Assembly (NCBI GenBank): GCA_949825065.1
Contig: OX463863.1
Location: 15,050,345-15,114,344 of the forward strand
Origin: Odontocerum albicorne
Taxonomy: Eukaryota; Arthropoda; Insecta; Trichoptera; Odontoceridae
DNA length: 64,000 nt
Reading direction: 5' to 3'
In this document: one piece after another, positions 33,036 to 44,595 of the stretch
Layout of the letters: every line of letters starts with the position of its first letter
How positions within the stretch are numbered: the stretch's first letter is position 1
Made by a program: the position numbers and the translations under genes
The notes under the pieces: generated by a model
Databases searched by the model: none
Seen by the model: the letters and a program-made list of their open reading frames with translations, nothing else
What the model was told of the DNA's origin: nothing

Positions 33036-33416
33036 TTGGTGTCACTTTTTAACCGCCTATTAGCAAGCCGAGGGTATACTTGACACGTTTCATAAATAAG
33101 GACACATCGAAGCATGTTACCTAGTTTTCAGGCATTCAAATTTTGATATGCCTATTTATTAAAAAAATACACATGTGGCCTGCGAGCTTTTAAAAAATAC
33201 CCGTTTTGGAAATACTCTTGTATAGAGCTAAGTGCTAGGCAAAAAGAATATATCATGCTACCAAAATACGCATCTGGTGATGAAAGGTGATGAGTGAGCA
33301 AGAAAGACAAATTAAGAACTGGGTATGTGAGGGGCAACGTTCCCCCTATTTTTTTCATTGTGTGTGCAGCCCATCAACGTATATGTGCAAGAAAAAAAGA
33401 AGTAAGTGCGCAAATA
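33036..33416. other. No gene seen
   Basis: About 380 A+T-rich bases without a recognised feature. Confidence 0.4.
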
Positions 33417-34329
33417 CTACCTTGATCAAAATGCTTTAGGACTTTATTCATAAAATCGAAAATACAAGTTTATTCATCAAAATCGATATGGTCCCTTTCA
33501 AAGTACTCCCCATCGACTGCAACGCACTTACGCCAGCGCTTGATCCAATCCTCGAAACACCGCTGGTACTCAATTTTCGGTATGTCCCATCAGAGCCGTC
33601 TTCGATTTTTTCATGACATCCTCTCGTAACGCGTTCCGCGAAGCGGTTTTTTAAGTCAATTGAACAGGAAAAAGTCGCAGGGAGCCAGATCATGTGAATT
33701 CGAAGGCTGCTAGATAGTAATCGTGTTGTTTTTGGTAAAAAACTCATGGAAATCATGTCTTTCGCGATTTCAACGCGGTCCTTTTTTTGCATGAAATTGA
33801 CGTCTTTCGGCACCAGTTTTCCAGCGACACGCCTGAGGCTCAAATCACTAACCAAAATGTCTTGAGCGGATCTATAAGCGATGTTCAAGTCCTCTGCCAG
33901 CTCTTTGATGGTCAATTTGCGGTTTTCGGCCAACATTTCTTTGATTTTATCGATGTTTTCATCAGTTTTCGACTGCCACTGCGTTCGTCAGCGTCGATCG
34001 ACTCACGACCACTTCTGAAGCGTTTGTGCCACCGAAAAACACTTCTCCAACATTCCCAAGGTCTGCGGACCGTTAAATCCGTTTTTCACACAAAATTTAA
34101 TGCAAACTCGTTGATGCACAGTTAATGCCATTTTCAAACTTGTAAAAAATCGAAAACACACACAAAGGTAGATGTACTCAGTACAGCGTAACTTTTACAA
34201 ATGTCAAGCTATGACGTTGGAGGGAAGTGTCAATGATAGATGTGGTAACCTAACAAAAAAAAATAATTCCAATCGGGTGACTGACAGCGCCACACGGTGG
34301 CCGGTCCTTAAACTTTTTGATCAAGGTAG
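33417..34329 (-). mobile_element. mariner-type element, internally deleted
   Basis: Inverted ends ctaccttgatcaaaa and ttttgatcaaggtag, TA on both sides (33415-33416, 34330-34331). The minus strand starts MALTVHQRVCIKFCVKNGF and NGPQTLGMLEKCF, then MLAENRKLTIKELAEDLNI and RVAGKLVPKDVNFMQKKDR: the two DNA-binding helices of a mariner transposase. A tail with FERDHIDFDE-type codons is left, but the catalytic centre is missing. At 913 bases it is about 400 short of full length. Confidence 0.9.
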
Positions 34330-34331
34330 TA

Positions 34332-34984
34332 TGTATATTCATGCATAGATAAAATTAATTAGTCAACATAATGTAGCACAAAATCATAATTTACATTTTT
34401 CAAAATGTATATACTGTGTTTCTTAACCAATACGTTTCTATAAAAACAAATAAACATTTCTATTTCTTTAAAATTATACATTGTGTATTTGTAAATAAAA
34501 TATAAGGTTTGTTAGAAATAAATAAATCTTCTTGTTTCTTTCAAAGTTTCTTTTTCTGTATCAATAAACAAATATTTGTTCTAAACAAAAAGATCCATTT
34601 CTGTATTTTTAAATGAATAATAAATAAATAATCTGAATATATAATAAATAAAAAATCATGGTAACCTTTCTACACTATTCTTTCCTTACGGCGCGTGGAC
34701 TCTATATGGTGTTTCCATGTTCCGCACACATCTCAAAGAAAGGAACCTGACGACCCATCATAAAATATCAAATAAAATATATAATTGCGCAGAACAAAAA
34801 ATGGTTACATGTTCCTTTCTTTGAGATGTGTGTGGACAATTTTTAACACATGTGCGGCCGCACACGCGCACACCTTAAAGGAAACGTTGGTGAGGGGTAC
34901 CCTGAAAGTTGCCTGATCTAGCTGAAATTGAGAGAGATTATGTTTATGTGCTATGGACGTGCACAAAGGAAACTAAAAACTGGT
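34332..34984. other. A+T-rich stretch with no gene
   Basis: About 650 bases. tctttgagatgtgtgtggac and the reversed form near 34728 (cacacatctcaaagaaagga) make a loose inverted pair about 90 bases apart. Nothing else is recognised. Confidence 0.45.
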
Positions 34985-35100
34985 CACCCGTGGATTAGAG
35001 CAAGTTGAGAAAATCTGCTATTTTTGGGTAATATTTTCTGTTTTGTTGGAAAAGTCACGAGGGATATTGAACGGTATGTAGGAAAAAAAATCAGCATGTG
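34985..35100 (+). pseudogene. RTE-like fragment abutting gene C exon 1
   Basis: The sequence gattagagcaagttgagaaa codes LEQVEKICYF and matches 28270-28370. It runs to within about 12 bases of the exon 1 acceptor of gene C and has replaced the leader seen before other first exons. Confidence 0.65.
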
Positions 35101-35111
35101 AATGTTTACAG

Positions 35112-35284
35112 GCAATAGGGAGAGTACAAAGAGATGGTGAAAGGAGAGAAGGCAGAGGATGGGGATAGTGCAGCAGTGTTCCTCGAGTATGAGATGAGTA
35201 ACCACGAAACAGGTATCAAGCAGGAATGTGCGCAAGGTACCAGCGCAGATTCCAGACATGTTGGAGATAACACTACAGACCCAA
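35112..35284 (+). CDS. Gene C exon 1: acidic module
   Basis: It follows tttacag (acceptor 35110-35111) and ends at a GTATGA donor. The first in-frame ATG is 35134 (MVKGEKAEDGDSAAVF), then SNHETGIKQECAQG. The usual MDS.. start present at 13817 and 9298 has been lost with part of the exon. The first site reads VKGE instead of VKEE; IKQE is kept. 151 coding bases, phase 1 at the end. With retrotransposon sequence in place of the leader, its own promoter may be gone; the intact exon at 13806 is a candidate substitute. Confidence 0.7.
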
Positions 35285-35464
35285 GTATGATTATTGAATT
35301 TATATTTTTTAAACGAAAAATCTATGAAAAAAGACTTATTATGTTTTATGGGAAGATATTTATATTAGAGAGAACCAAACCATTGCCTTCTTTCGAAGAA
35401 GTTGAACCTAACCATGCGCTAATGTAGACAATAACTTCTTCTTCTAAAACTTTCTATAGACTCA

Positions 35465-35750
35465 AGAGTCTGTTACTGCAGGATTGTCCTCCTGTGATGC
35501 TGAGCTCCAGCTATCTCCACCGTTTCGGGGATCTCCCAGGTGGACGCCGTCCATCCGGCACCCCATGCAGAGCTATGTATGGAATTCTTGTGGAATTCAT
35601 TCTCTGTACATGTTGGTACCAGTATCGTCGAGGCTGTCGTCCCCATCTGACCGACCACATCTTGGACCTCACAGACCTCTCGGATTGTGATGTTCCTTAC
35701 ACAATCACACAAAGTCTTCCCAGCGATAGCACGTAGAGTTCTCATATCTG
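35465..35750 (-). pseudogene. LINE ORF2 C-terminal relic
   Basis: Minus strand: MRTLRAIAGKTLCDCVRN, then IREVCEVQDVVGQMG and fragments around a proline-rich GRPxxRW-like end. This is the KTLxxxxxKTxxDxIRNxxIRExC motif common in insect LINE C-termini. Frameshifted after that. Confidence 0.7.
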
Positions 35751-35868
35751 TAGCACGTAGAGTTCTCAGACAATAACTACATTACTAATTTTTGAGCCAT
35801 TCATTTGCCTCAAAATTTTTCTTACATCCCACAATATCAGCTTTTGTCAACCATATTTATTTAAATTT

Positions 35869-36143
35869 TACTCAGAGATACATCTACACTTTTACTCAGA
35901 GATACATCTACGCTTTTACTCAGAGATACATCTACACTTTTACTCAGAGATACATGTACACTTTCACTCAGAGATAGATCCACACTTTTACTCAGAGATT
36001 CATCTACACTTTTACTCAGAGATACATCTACACTTTTACTCAGAGATACATCTACACTTTTACTCAGAGATACATCTACACTTTTACCCAGAGATAGATC
36101 TACACTTACACTTTTACTTAGAGATACATCTACACTTTTATCC
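35869..36143. repeat. 24-bp minisatellite, about 11 copies
   Basis: Unit ttttactcagagatacatct acac, with a few variants. It is 8 codons long and open in the + frame. It sits directly before, and in frame with, LSYRKFSKSFR of the LINE C-terminus at 36144, where relatives have PSYLPEKFQRR. Confidence 0.93.
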
Positions 36144-36630
36144 TATCGAAAATTTTCAAAATCTTTCCGATGATTGACTTGTGCTACGCTCAGACAAAGA
36201 TTGTATATTGGCCTTCCCGGTTCACAGTACTTTTTACGTTGTCCTTTACTGTCCATGCAGTGAGATTCTGGAACAAGTTACAAACCAATGTTAGACTTGC
36301 TCCATTCTTGGCATGCTTTAAAAAGCGATTGAAAAAACTCTTAATTTCTAGTCAGTAATATAACGTGCTCCATTCCTGATTTCCCTTTCCTCTCCACCAT
36401 CACCGTCCCTTCCTTTTCCTTTTCCTTTGATTGATGATATCTCACTTTTACTTTAATATGTATTAAATATGCCCATTAATTTCATAAATATGAATGATCA
36501 TTTGAATATTTTTTGCAACCATGTAACTTGATTTATTTACTTTTGTCTGGTTTGTTGGAAGAGATTGCCATCTGTTAATAAACCTGCCAGATTGTATTTG
36601 CAATAAAGTGTTAAATAAATAAATAATCTC
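36144..36630 (+). mobile_element. LINE ORF2 C-terminus and 3' UTR (copy 2)
   Basis: In changing frames: LSYRKFSKSF, then FTVHAVRFWNKLQTNVRL and FKKRLKKLLISSQ with a stop at 36356. The 3' UTR ends ttttgtctggtttgttgga, then ttgcaataaa and an (aaat)n tail at about 36610-36630. The reversed relatives are at 17525-17830 and 60845-61590. Confidence 0.82.
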
Positions 36631-36684
36631 TAATGTACGATTTTGTTATTTCCAACAATATCCAATGGATTATTTACGAGTATA

Positions 36685-36905
36685 GTTAAGGCATTAACAC
36701 TGTGGAGGTTTAAAGACATTGTCATTTGTTTTGTCAAACACTGTTAATTCCACTTTATGTAACAGTATAACGGTATAATATGTAATTTCAAGGTTTTCAC
36801 CTCATCATCAACAAGCCTTGTTTGTGCTCCCCTGATGATGAAGTGATAACCTTGAAACCGGTAGGGTTATACCGTTATATAAAGTGGAATAAACAGTGTT
36901 GGAGT
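36685..36905. mobile_element. Penelope-like tails, head-to-head pair
   Basis: The reversed tail (ttaaggcattaacactgtgg to ggttttcacctcatcatc) is followed by the forward tail (ctgatgatgaagtgataacc to gtggaataaacagtgttg). Inverted terminal arrangements like this are known for Penelope-like elements. No coding part. Confidence 0.65.
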
Positions 36906-37074
36906 AAATAAATTACAATTGATTTTTCTTATATTGGATTGCAAAAAATATAAAATTAATTTCTGTTATGTTTATCGCCATCAGCGAACACTATTTAGAA
37001 TATAAATCTTTCATTCTCTTTTACAACATTTTGTCGAATTTTTATCGTATTTTTAACTTTGAAATTTGTTAGTC

Positions 37075-37163
37075 TACTTTTTTGTACTCCCCTGATGATA
37101 ACGTGAAAACCTAGAAACTGGTAGGGTTATATTGTTTCAAAAAGTGGAATAAACAGTGTTTAA
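37075..37163 (+). mobile_element. Penelope-like tail, interrupted
   Basis: ctgatgataacgtgaaaacc to gtggaataaacagtgttt. The tail continues after the TTAA element at 37796 (taataaaacaaattacaat), which proves the insertion. Confidence 0.7.
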
Positions 37164-37795
37164 CCCTCCCCTTACGGTGATAAAAAATAATACGCATGCT
37201 CCGGTGTCGAGTAGTGAGTACGCAATAAAAAATTAGCGATTTTAAATCGGAAAAATAAGAACATTCATAGATAATCCCCTTAATTAATTATAATTGAAGT
37301 TAAAAATTATAATAATTGAGATTTATTTGCTGAAAACATTAAAAAACCATCTGAAAACATTAAAAAACGCTCACGGAACGGGCGTACGTCTAACCTATTT
37401 GCAAGCCTAGAGGCCACTAGTGGCGCGGAACGTCAGTCGCATACCCCGGCGCTTACGCCTTTGCTTGCGACGTTGAGACAATTCAGCTCCTCGCAATTCA
37501 GTCTAGTATGCAAGAGTGAGATGCGAATATAGTATCGCGCTTCCCGCATACTATTCACCTATCGTCAAGACGAGGCACTCGCAGCGTTTAAATGCGAATT
37601 TGTTTTCGATCTTTACAAAACACCTCGATGTAGTCGATAAATTCTGATTATTATTAATATTATTTTTTAAATCAATGCGTAAATATATTATGGAGGAATA
37701 CCTAAAATCTTAACCTTGTATTTATTATATTTATAGAGATATTGATGGTTATTAGAAGCAACGTGTAGAAGATACCCAACACAGGGAAGGAAAGG
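37164..37795. mobile_element. TTAA-flanked element, family 2 (632 bp)
   Basis: TTAA at 37160-37163 and 37796-37799, ends ccctccccttacggtg and cacagggaaggaaagg. Colinear with 32242-32846. No transposase. Inserted in a Penelope-like tail. Confidence 0.88.
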
Positions 37796-38054
37796 TTAAT
37801 AAAACAAATTACAATATCCAATATATCCTGATGATATGTACTTCTGTTATTTCTTTAGTCACGTGTAAAAATCATACTTGCTGCATAGTCGTGCCATATT
37901 AAATTATCTTTGAGTATGCTGTGTTGGCCTCATCAGCTCAAATACGCCAGTTAGAGAGTAAAACCAAAGAATTAAAGGTTTGATATTGTAGATTCCGTTA
38001 AATATCTTTTTGTTTTATTACTTTCATAGATTTGATATTTTTGTGTTTTTACAG

Positions 38055-38309
38055 ATATTCAACCCCAGTCGTCTTTTGATACATTAAAAAACGAAATGAC
38101 CACAACGAGTTCACAGGAGCAATCCGTCAACTTGAAAATTGAGATCTGTTCGGATGTTTCCGTGAAAGAGGAAAATGTTGTGCAAGAGGATACTGCGCCA
38201 GTAATCTCCGATTTTCCTTTGGACATACAGGAAGTTAACGTAAAAAGAGAATGTACCGGAGTCAGTAACACAGACAGTGTTGGTGTGTCTGACACGCACG
38301 CAAATCCAA
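38055..38309 (+). CDS. Gene C exon 2: second acidic module
   Basis: 255 bases between a ttacag acceptor and a GTGAGT donor, phase 1 at both ends. It encodes NIQPQSSFDTLKNEM, DVSVKEENVVQEDTAPV and DIQEVNVKRECTGVSN. It has two psi-K-x-E motifs (VKEE, VKRE). It is about two-thirds identical by eye to exon 2 of gene B, and shows the same motif order as exon 1. Confidence 0.85.
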
Positions 38310-38369
38310 GTGAGTATGAACATTTAATTCTCATTCTGAAATGTGTTTCTACATTAAATTCTGATTATA

Positions 38370-38928
38370 CTAAAGAAAATGTAGCATGGACGTTTTACAA
38401 ATTTGCCCCAATACAACCTTGTAATGGCGTTCAGTAATTTTAATTATTTTATCAACTTTAATATAAGCCTCGATTCTAATAAATAGCAAGTTATTTAGGT
38501 AAATACATTACATAAAACTAACAATAATGACAAATTAATACATCTTGTTACAAATTAGCAAAAATATGGCAGTTTGTTAAAATCAAATAATATTTGGTGA
38601 CGTTCGTCAAAAGTCACTACGTTAGTCCGCATTGGCTAGGGATGGGGTATACGATAATTGGATTTTGTATTTTTTTTATATATAATAAAATTAAATGTTA
38701 ATTAGTATTAATTCATAGTGGATCTTGGCCCATTTAAAGATAGATACAAATCATGCAATACATTAGAAAATTTATAGTGAAAATTAGGAATTAAAACGTC
38801 AGCTAATAGAAAAACAATTTTTCGATTTATAAAAAAACTATTCGATTTGTAAAAAAAAACGATTTTACCCCATCCCTTTGAGACATGACATTTCAAACAT
38901 CACAGGGATCATGCTACATTTTCTTGAG
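38370..38928. mobile_element. MITE family 2, copy 3 (reverse)
   Basis: Ends ctaaagaaaatgtagcatgg and complement, TA borders. Located in intron 2 of gene C. Confidence 0.87.
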
Positions 38929-39163
38929 TATAATATAATCTTTCTGAATTTTGTTAGGGATCTTAAAGATCCAATGTTATTTGCCAAATATACTTCTTGA
39001 TCCTCTAAATTAATATCTAAATTAATTAGGATATTTAGAGGTTAAGGATTGCTAAATGGTGTCAAAATTATTAATAAGAATTAATTAATATTAGAATTTG
39101 TATATACTATATTATCCTTAAGAGAATTTTTTTACTTTGTTAACAATTAAAATATAAGAAAAC

Positions 39164-39685
39164 TTAGGCCGAGGCCACACCAAAGAGCTTCGTAAGGTGC
39201 TAAGCTAGGTGTTACGTGACTAATATACTAAGTGACTTCATGCATGGCCACGCCAAAGTGCTACGCACAAATTCATTTGACAGTCGGGAGCGGTTGAGTC
39301 AACACACGATGCCACTCTCAAAACTAACCAATTCCATTACAACTTACCTTATCTTTATTTACTTCCTGTGCAACTTAATTCCAAAGTGATTCTATTACAG
39401 GTAAATTTTTGTATAATTTGCTCGATGGGTTCCACAAAGGCTCCCTTTTATACATAGTTGTTATTAAAACTTCCGCCATCTTGTAAAATCACGGTGACAC
39501 AATAAAATTAATCAACACGTCTGTTCGCTAGGAGACTCACTCGGTGACTAATCGTCATGTAGCGAGGCGTGCAGTGTGGTCATTGCGATAGTATGTGGTG
39601 CGTTGGTTCGCTAGGACATGTCACCTAGCTTGAAGTGTAGCTCTAAGCACCAGGCGAGGCTTCTACCTGTGTGGCCAAGGCCTTA
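39164..39685. mobile_element. MITE with ttaggccgaggccacac ends
   Basis: The right end tgtggccaaggccttag complements the left end. The longer ends also share gaagc..tcg..ggtgctta. The interior holds gtcatgtagcgaggcgtgc-type short repeats, no ORF. The possible target duplication is TTA/TAA, as in Harbinger types; superfamily uncertain. In intron 2 of gene C. Confidence 0.7.
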
Positions 39686-39810
39686 GTGTTTTATTAAAAT
39701 ATGGCAATTTTGGCAATATCTTTATGGCGGAAAATTCGATTCTACGATTTTCTAGATTAATAACTTAATATTGTTAAAGAATGTTTATTAAATTTATTCT
39801 CATATTTTAG

Positions 39811-40634
39811 GTTCACATAAGACCGACAAATTTGATAAAGACAAATGCAGTAAAAACAACGCTCATCGTTGTAGATATTGCGGGAAGTTGTTCCCGAGAA
39901 AAAGTACCGTAATAAAGCACGAAAAGATTCATAGTGGAGAGAAACCCTACAGCTGTTCGCAGTGTAAGAAGGCATTTACATTTAAAGGTAATTTAAAATC
40001 TCACGAAAGGATGCATAGTGGAGAGAAACGTTACAGCTGTGGAAGTTGTGCGAAGACATTCTTAAGAAAAAGTTCTTTAAAGAATCATGAAAGGATTCAT
40101 AGTGGAGAGAAGCCCTATAGCTGCGGACAGTGTGACAAGACATTTTCAGATAAAAGTAATTTAAATTCCCACGAAAGGATTCATAGTGGAGAGAAGCCGT
40201 ACAGTTGCGGACAATGTGGAGATGTGTTCTCAGACAGTAACAGTTTAAAACGACATTCAAGAATTCATAGCGGAGAAAGACCCCACATCTGCGGAGAATG
40301 TGGGAAAGCATTCTCATTGAGAGCGACTTTATTACGCCATTCGATGATTCATAGCGGAGAAAAGCCTTTTTGCTGTGGACAATGTGGGAAACCGTTCTCA
40401 AACAGAGGATGTTTAATGCGACATTTAAGGATACATAGTACAGAGAAGCCCTACAGTTGTGGAATTTGTCCGATGACATTCGCGAGTAGAAGTTCTTTAA
40501 ACATTCATGAAAAGATTCATAGTGGAGAGAAGCCCTACAGCTGCGGATATTGCTATAAAACATTTTCAAGAAAAGACAATTTAAAATGTCATGAAAGGAT
40601 TCATAACAGAGAAAAGCCTTACAACTATGAATAG
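39811..40634 (+). CDS. Gene C exon 3: nine C2H2 zinc fingers
   Basis: After a ttttag acceptor (39809-39810) the frame opens SHKTDKFDKDKCSKNNA and runs through nine canonical fingers (first HRCRYCGKLF, last YSCGYCYKTF) with HSGEKP linkers. Variants are HSGEKR, HSGERP, HSTEKP and HNREKP. The helices differ (KSTVIK, KGNLKS, KSSLKN, KSNLNS, SNSLKR, RATLLR, RGCLMR, RSSLNI, KDNLKC), so the predicted DNA site is long. With exons 1 and 2 the protein has 409 aa. The tenth finger is lost: YNYE and a stop replace YSCG. It is a probable nuclear DNA-binding regulator. Frame and fingers are all intact, so this is the best candidate for a working gene here. Confidence 0.93.
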
Positions 40635-40775
40635 AGTTTGATATACCATTCAAGGATTTATAGTTGATAAAAGCACTAAAACATTCTCAAAAAAAATCAT
40701 TTAATAACTTATGCAATGACTCATAGTCAAGATAAGCCCTAAAACTGTGTTGATTGTGGAAGAACATATTAAAAG
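40635..40775 (+). pseudogene. Decayed fingers after the gene C stop
   Basis: Traces such as gatataccattcaaggattt, aaaacattctcaaaaaaaat catttaa and agataagccctaaaactgtg are fingers with stops; the last again shows TAA at the linker Tyr codon. Confidence 0.75.
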
Positions 40776-40929
40776 AAAGTGCTTTAGTTTTTTAAGTCAA
40801 TGCAAAATTGCACCAAATACTCGTGGACAGTGGTTTTCGACATTATCTGTATCTCAGCAATATCTTGGGTCATAATCAAAAATCAATTCACCCTTTAAAG
40901 CTCCACAAGGGAGCATAGGGAGGCCACCA

Positions 40930-41330
40930 GTCTTCTCCGTTCAGAGTGGTTTTAGGCGGTGTTCGTAATCTCCCTCCACGACATTCCTAACACTCTGACT
41001 TCCTTATCATAGGAACGGTACACCGTGAGAGAGGGTCTTCCAGGCCGTCGTGACTCCAATGGACAGAAAAACAGCGTTCTTCTTAGCCAACTATCATCGG
41101 GTATTCTCAGAACATGTCCCAGCCAGGACCATCGCCTCTCCCGAATTACAGAGACGACAGACCCCTGCCGGGTGTGCCGGCGTAGAGCGTCGTTTGTTAC
41201 GTGGTCATACCACCTGACTCCCAATATCCTCCTGAGACACCTGTTTTCTAAACTAAGTATCTTGCGCTCCTGAGCTTTGGTGAGATGCCAAGATTCACAG
41301 CCGTACAGGATGGGTCATAAAATGCTGGTT
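40930..41330 (-). pseudogene. LINE ORF2 C-terminal relic
   Basis: Minus strand: ILYGCESWHLTKAQERKILS, LENRCLRRILGVRWYDHV, then RERRWSWLGHVLRIPDD and ESRRPGRPSLTVY. This is the well-known YGCESW ... RWxWLGHVLRxPxD ... GRP end of insect LINEs. Open for about 90 codons, so fairly recent. Confidence 0.85.
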
Positions 41331-42085
41331 ATTTTCAATCAAAGCATCGAGTTGGTTGTCATCCAGTGGTAATGAGCCTTTCAGAGTGGACATGTCTCAT
41401 ATCATTATCATAATCACCTTGGATACTTGCGCACCATCGCTATACATTATCCTTATGTTCATATTGGTTTTTGTTCATTTTTTGCATCAAACACTGTAAA
41501 AACAACGTATTTTTGTTCCATCATCCTCAAATGTGTCAAAAAAACACTCGAGTCATTTAGGCAAACTTATAATATTTTATAATAATATATGTATTCAGCA
41601 CATTTTGTTAATGATGATAATTTTGATCTTAGAAATACGAAATTCTGTCGTGAAATATGAAACTGCTTTCCAGACAAGGCGTAACTAAAAAGTGTCGGAT
41701 GGGAAAGAGAACTGGGCTAGAAGATATTGTATTTAATTTAGTCATTTTCAAGCAACTTCCTAAAATAGACAAAACAATGTGTATTAGATATAAGAAATTA
41801 TGTAATTAATATTTTTATTAGCACATTCATAGAATGAGGTATATTTTTTTATTGTCGTCACCATGCCACGGCAATATTGCTTTTGGTAGAAAGTTAACAG
41901 CTTTATTTGTTTCCTCCTAGCACACATCTGTCTTCTGGCACTTCTCTACAACGAGTAATACATATCAATATGTATGTTATATTTATTTATCTGAGAAAAT
42001 ACAAACTAGTGTTGGGTGTAAAAGAGGTGACGGGTCAATAAAAGATCTTTAATTTTATTTACGTAGAATTAAAATTTGTTCTATA
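41331..42085. other. No gene recognised
   Basis: About 750 A+T-rich bases after gene C; no coding motif, tandem array or RNA gene is seen. Confidence 0.45.
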
Positions 42086-42447
42086 CAGGCGGTCCTCGAC
42101 TTTCGTACCTAATTGGTTCCTGAAATATGTACGAAAGTAGAGCAATGTAAAAAAAATCGTCAAAAAGTGTTTTTAAAATATTTATTTTTTAACGAGGTGT
42201 GTTAATATATAGCATATTAATTAGTTTCTGGTGTTACTTTATAAATTTATCAAGAGATAGTTGCATTGTACTCTTCTTTCTCTTTTCTTGATAAAGAGTT
42301 CTGTAACACGCTGTGTCTTTTTCTATTACCCTTCGTACATGAGATATAGTATACCTGGGGTGGGCATACATGAGGTCTACGAGAGCCAGATTATGGATTT
42401 TCATACATATAATATAAAGAGCCACACCATAGTCACGTTCTCACATA

Positions 42448-43663
42448 ACACATCGATCAATAAGTCCCGGGACTAACCAACAGATGGTGCCTCTAATAAC
42501 AAATCCATACCATTCTCAGTTAGTACCAACCTTTAGAAGTTACGTGTCAAACTTTCATGACATTCCGCCATCTTGTCATTGAGTTACAGTGGTTTTAGTG
42601 ACACTACTTTTGCTATTTTCAAAACAATGGAAAAAACAGAATTTCTTGCGTTGGTAAAACGTTGCTTTTTAATGGGAAAAATACCGTTCAAACTCAGCGA
42701 TGGCTTGACAGGTGTTATCTGGGCTCTGCTCCGTCGACAACAACCATTTGTCGGTGGTATGCTGATTTCAAACGTGGTCGTACAGACACAAATGATGCTG
42801 AACGCTCTGGTCATCCAAATGAAGCTGTTACAACAGAAACCAAAAAAAAAACCCTCAAAATCGTGATGGAAAATCGCAAAGTAAAGTTGCGTGAGACAGC
42901 TGACATCCTGAAGATATCATTTAGTACTGTTTACACTATTTTGCATGAACATTTGGTCATGAAAAAGATTTTTTCGAAATGGGTGCCGCGTTTGCTCACA
43001 ATGGAACAGAAACAACAACGCATCGATGATTCAGAGCGCTGTTTGGAACTGTTTACGCGAAATAAATCGGATTTTTTGCGTCGGTATGAGACAATAGATG
43101 AAACTTGGAAACACTATGCTCCGGAATCAAATTGGCAGTCAGCTGAGTGGAGAGCAGCCGGCGAAAGTCGTCCGAATCGACCAAAAACTCAACAATCGGC
43201 CGGGAAGGTTATGGCCTCGATCACCCTGAAAAGGGAAAAACCATCAATAGCGAATATTACATAGCGTTATTGGAGCGTTTGAAGGCAGAAATTGCAAAAA
43301 ACGGCCCCATATGAAGAAGAAAAAAGTTCTCTTTCATCAGGACAATGCATTGTGTCACAAGTCGATGGTAACGATGGCCAAATTGCACGAGTTGAACTTC
43401 GAATTGCTTCCGCACCCACCGTATTCTCCAGATTTGGCCCCCAGCAACTATTGGCTGTTCGGATACCTCAAAAAGTGATTGCCGAAACTAACACCTATTT
43501 TGAAACCAAAGTTAAATTGTTCTACACGGCTGGCATAGAAAAGTTAGGAAAGCATTGGAATGAATGTATCGCTCTTGAAGGAGACTATGTTGATGAATAA
43601 AGAAGAATTTGGCAAACAAGTGTTGTTTTAGTAGTTAGTCCCGGGACTTATTGATCGATGTGT
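42448..43663 (+). mobile_element. mariner element (mellifera-like), nested
   Basis: Ends acacatcgatcaataagtcc and complement, TA at 42446-42447 and 43664-43665. The transposase starts MEKTEFLALVKRCFLMGK (42627) and shifts frame near 42675 at an A-run. It then runs 200 codons (TICRWYADFKRGRTDTND, WVPRLLTMEQKQQR, ETIDETWKHY). A deletion near 43230 removes the MASVFWDxxG stretch. HQDNALCHKS is present, but the third catalytic Asp is Asn (APSNYWLF). Same family as 791-2021; dead. Confidence 0.93.
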
Positions 43664-44595
43664 TAGTATTAAGTACACTTATTCTAATTTATTACATATT
43701 CTACACAAATCTTAATTGTTATATAAAGTATCAAAAATACACATAAAAGAAAATATAAAAATGAGAAAGAAAACACAAAATAATTAGTTCAAATTTTATT
43801 TAATAAAAATATAGTATAATAAAAAGTTTATTTATAAATTTTAGCTAAATCTCTCAATTTTGGTGTAAAATTTGTTACAGTCGTTCGCAGCAATTCTGTC
43901 AAATGCTCGTTTGTTAGCTGCGAATGATGTTTTGATTTTACAAACTTCGGCTTTTTTTTCGGTTTGATTTTATAGTTTTACAAATGGTTTGCGCACATAA
44001 AGAGGCAGGAGATGCGCGCGCACCCTACATATTGAAATCACAGCACACACGTATACACCAATACTTGCGTCTTTGACAGTTGCGTTTATACATGTGCATC
44101 TTGTCACTTAGAACAAAGGAAATTGCGAAAATACAAGTATAATGGGGAAAGAAAGTATCTATATTTTTGTAAGAGACATTGCGAGCCGCACTTAACCAAA
44201 CGAGGAGCCGCATGCGGCTCTCGGAGCCGCATTTGCCCATGTCTGATATATACGTTCTCCATTGGGATCACATTCTCCCATGATGGTCAAGAATTTGTCG
44301 AGATGCACAAATGCTTCGTTCATATTATTGATTGTCAAAGTCTTAGCAATGAGTTCGTTATCGGGTTCTTCTCCTACATTTTGTATTTCATTCATCTCTT
44401 GTAGTTTAATCAAGTCTTCATTTGACAAAGGTGAGAGAGTGATATTGCATTAACTCATCAATATCTTCGTTGTTGATATCTAAAATTAATTCATTCATTA
44501 TATTGACTGACATGTCCTGACAACACACGTCCTAACATGAACTGAACTCTAGGGCCACTGGTGGCATCCCGAGGACTGAGACGACGAGACAGAAA

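Noticed and set aside
39982..40653. 223-codon minus-strand ORF
   Set aside because: It is the antisense shadow of the nine-finger exon; the repeated linker keeps that frame open. The same holds for 10446-10925 and 2323-2622.
44165..44240. Second hAT element near gagccgcatgcggctct
   Set aside because: The palindromic gagccgcatgcggctct motif recalls hAT ends, but no partner end or 8-bp duplication was found, and the stretch lies in the Tigger-like coding region.
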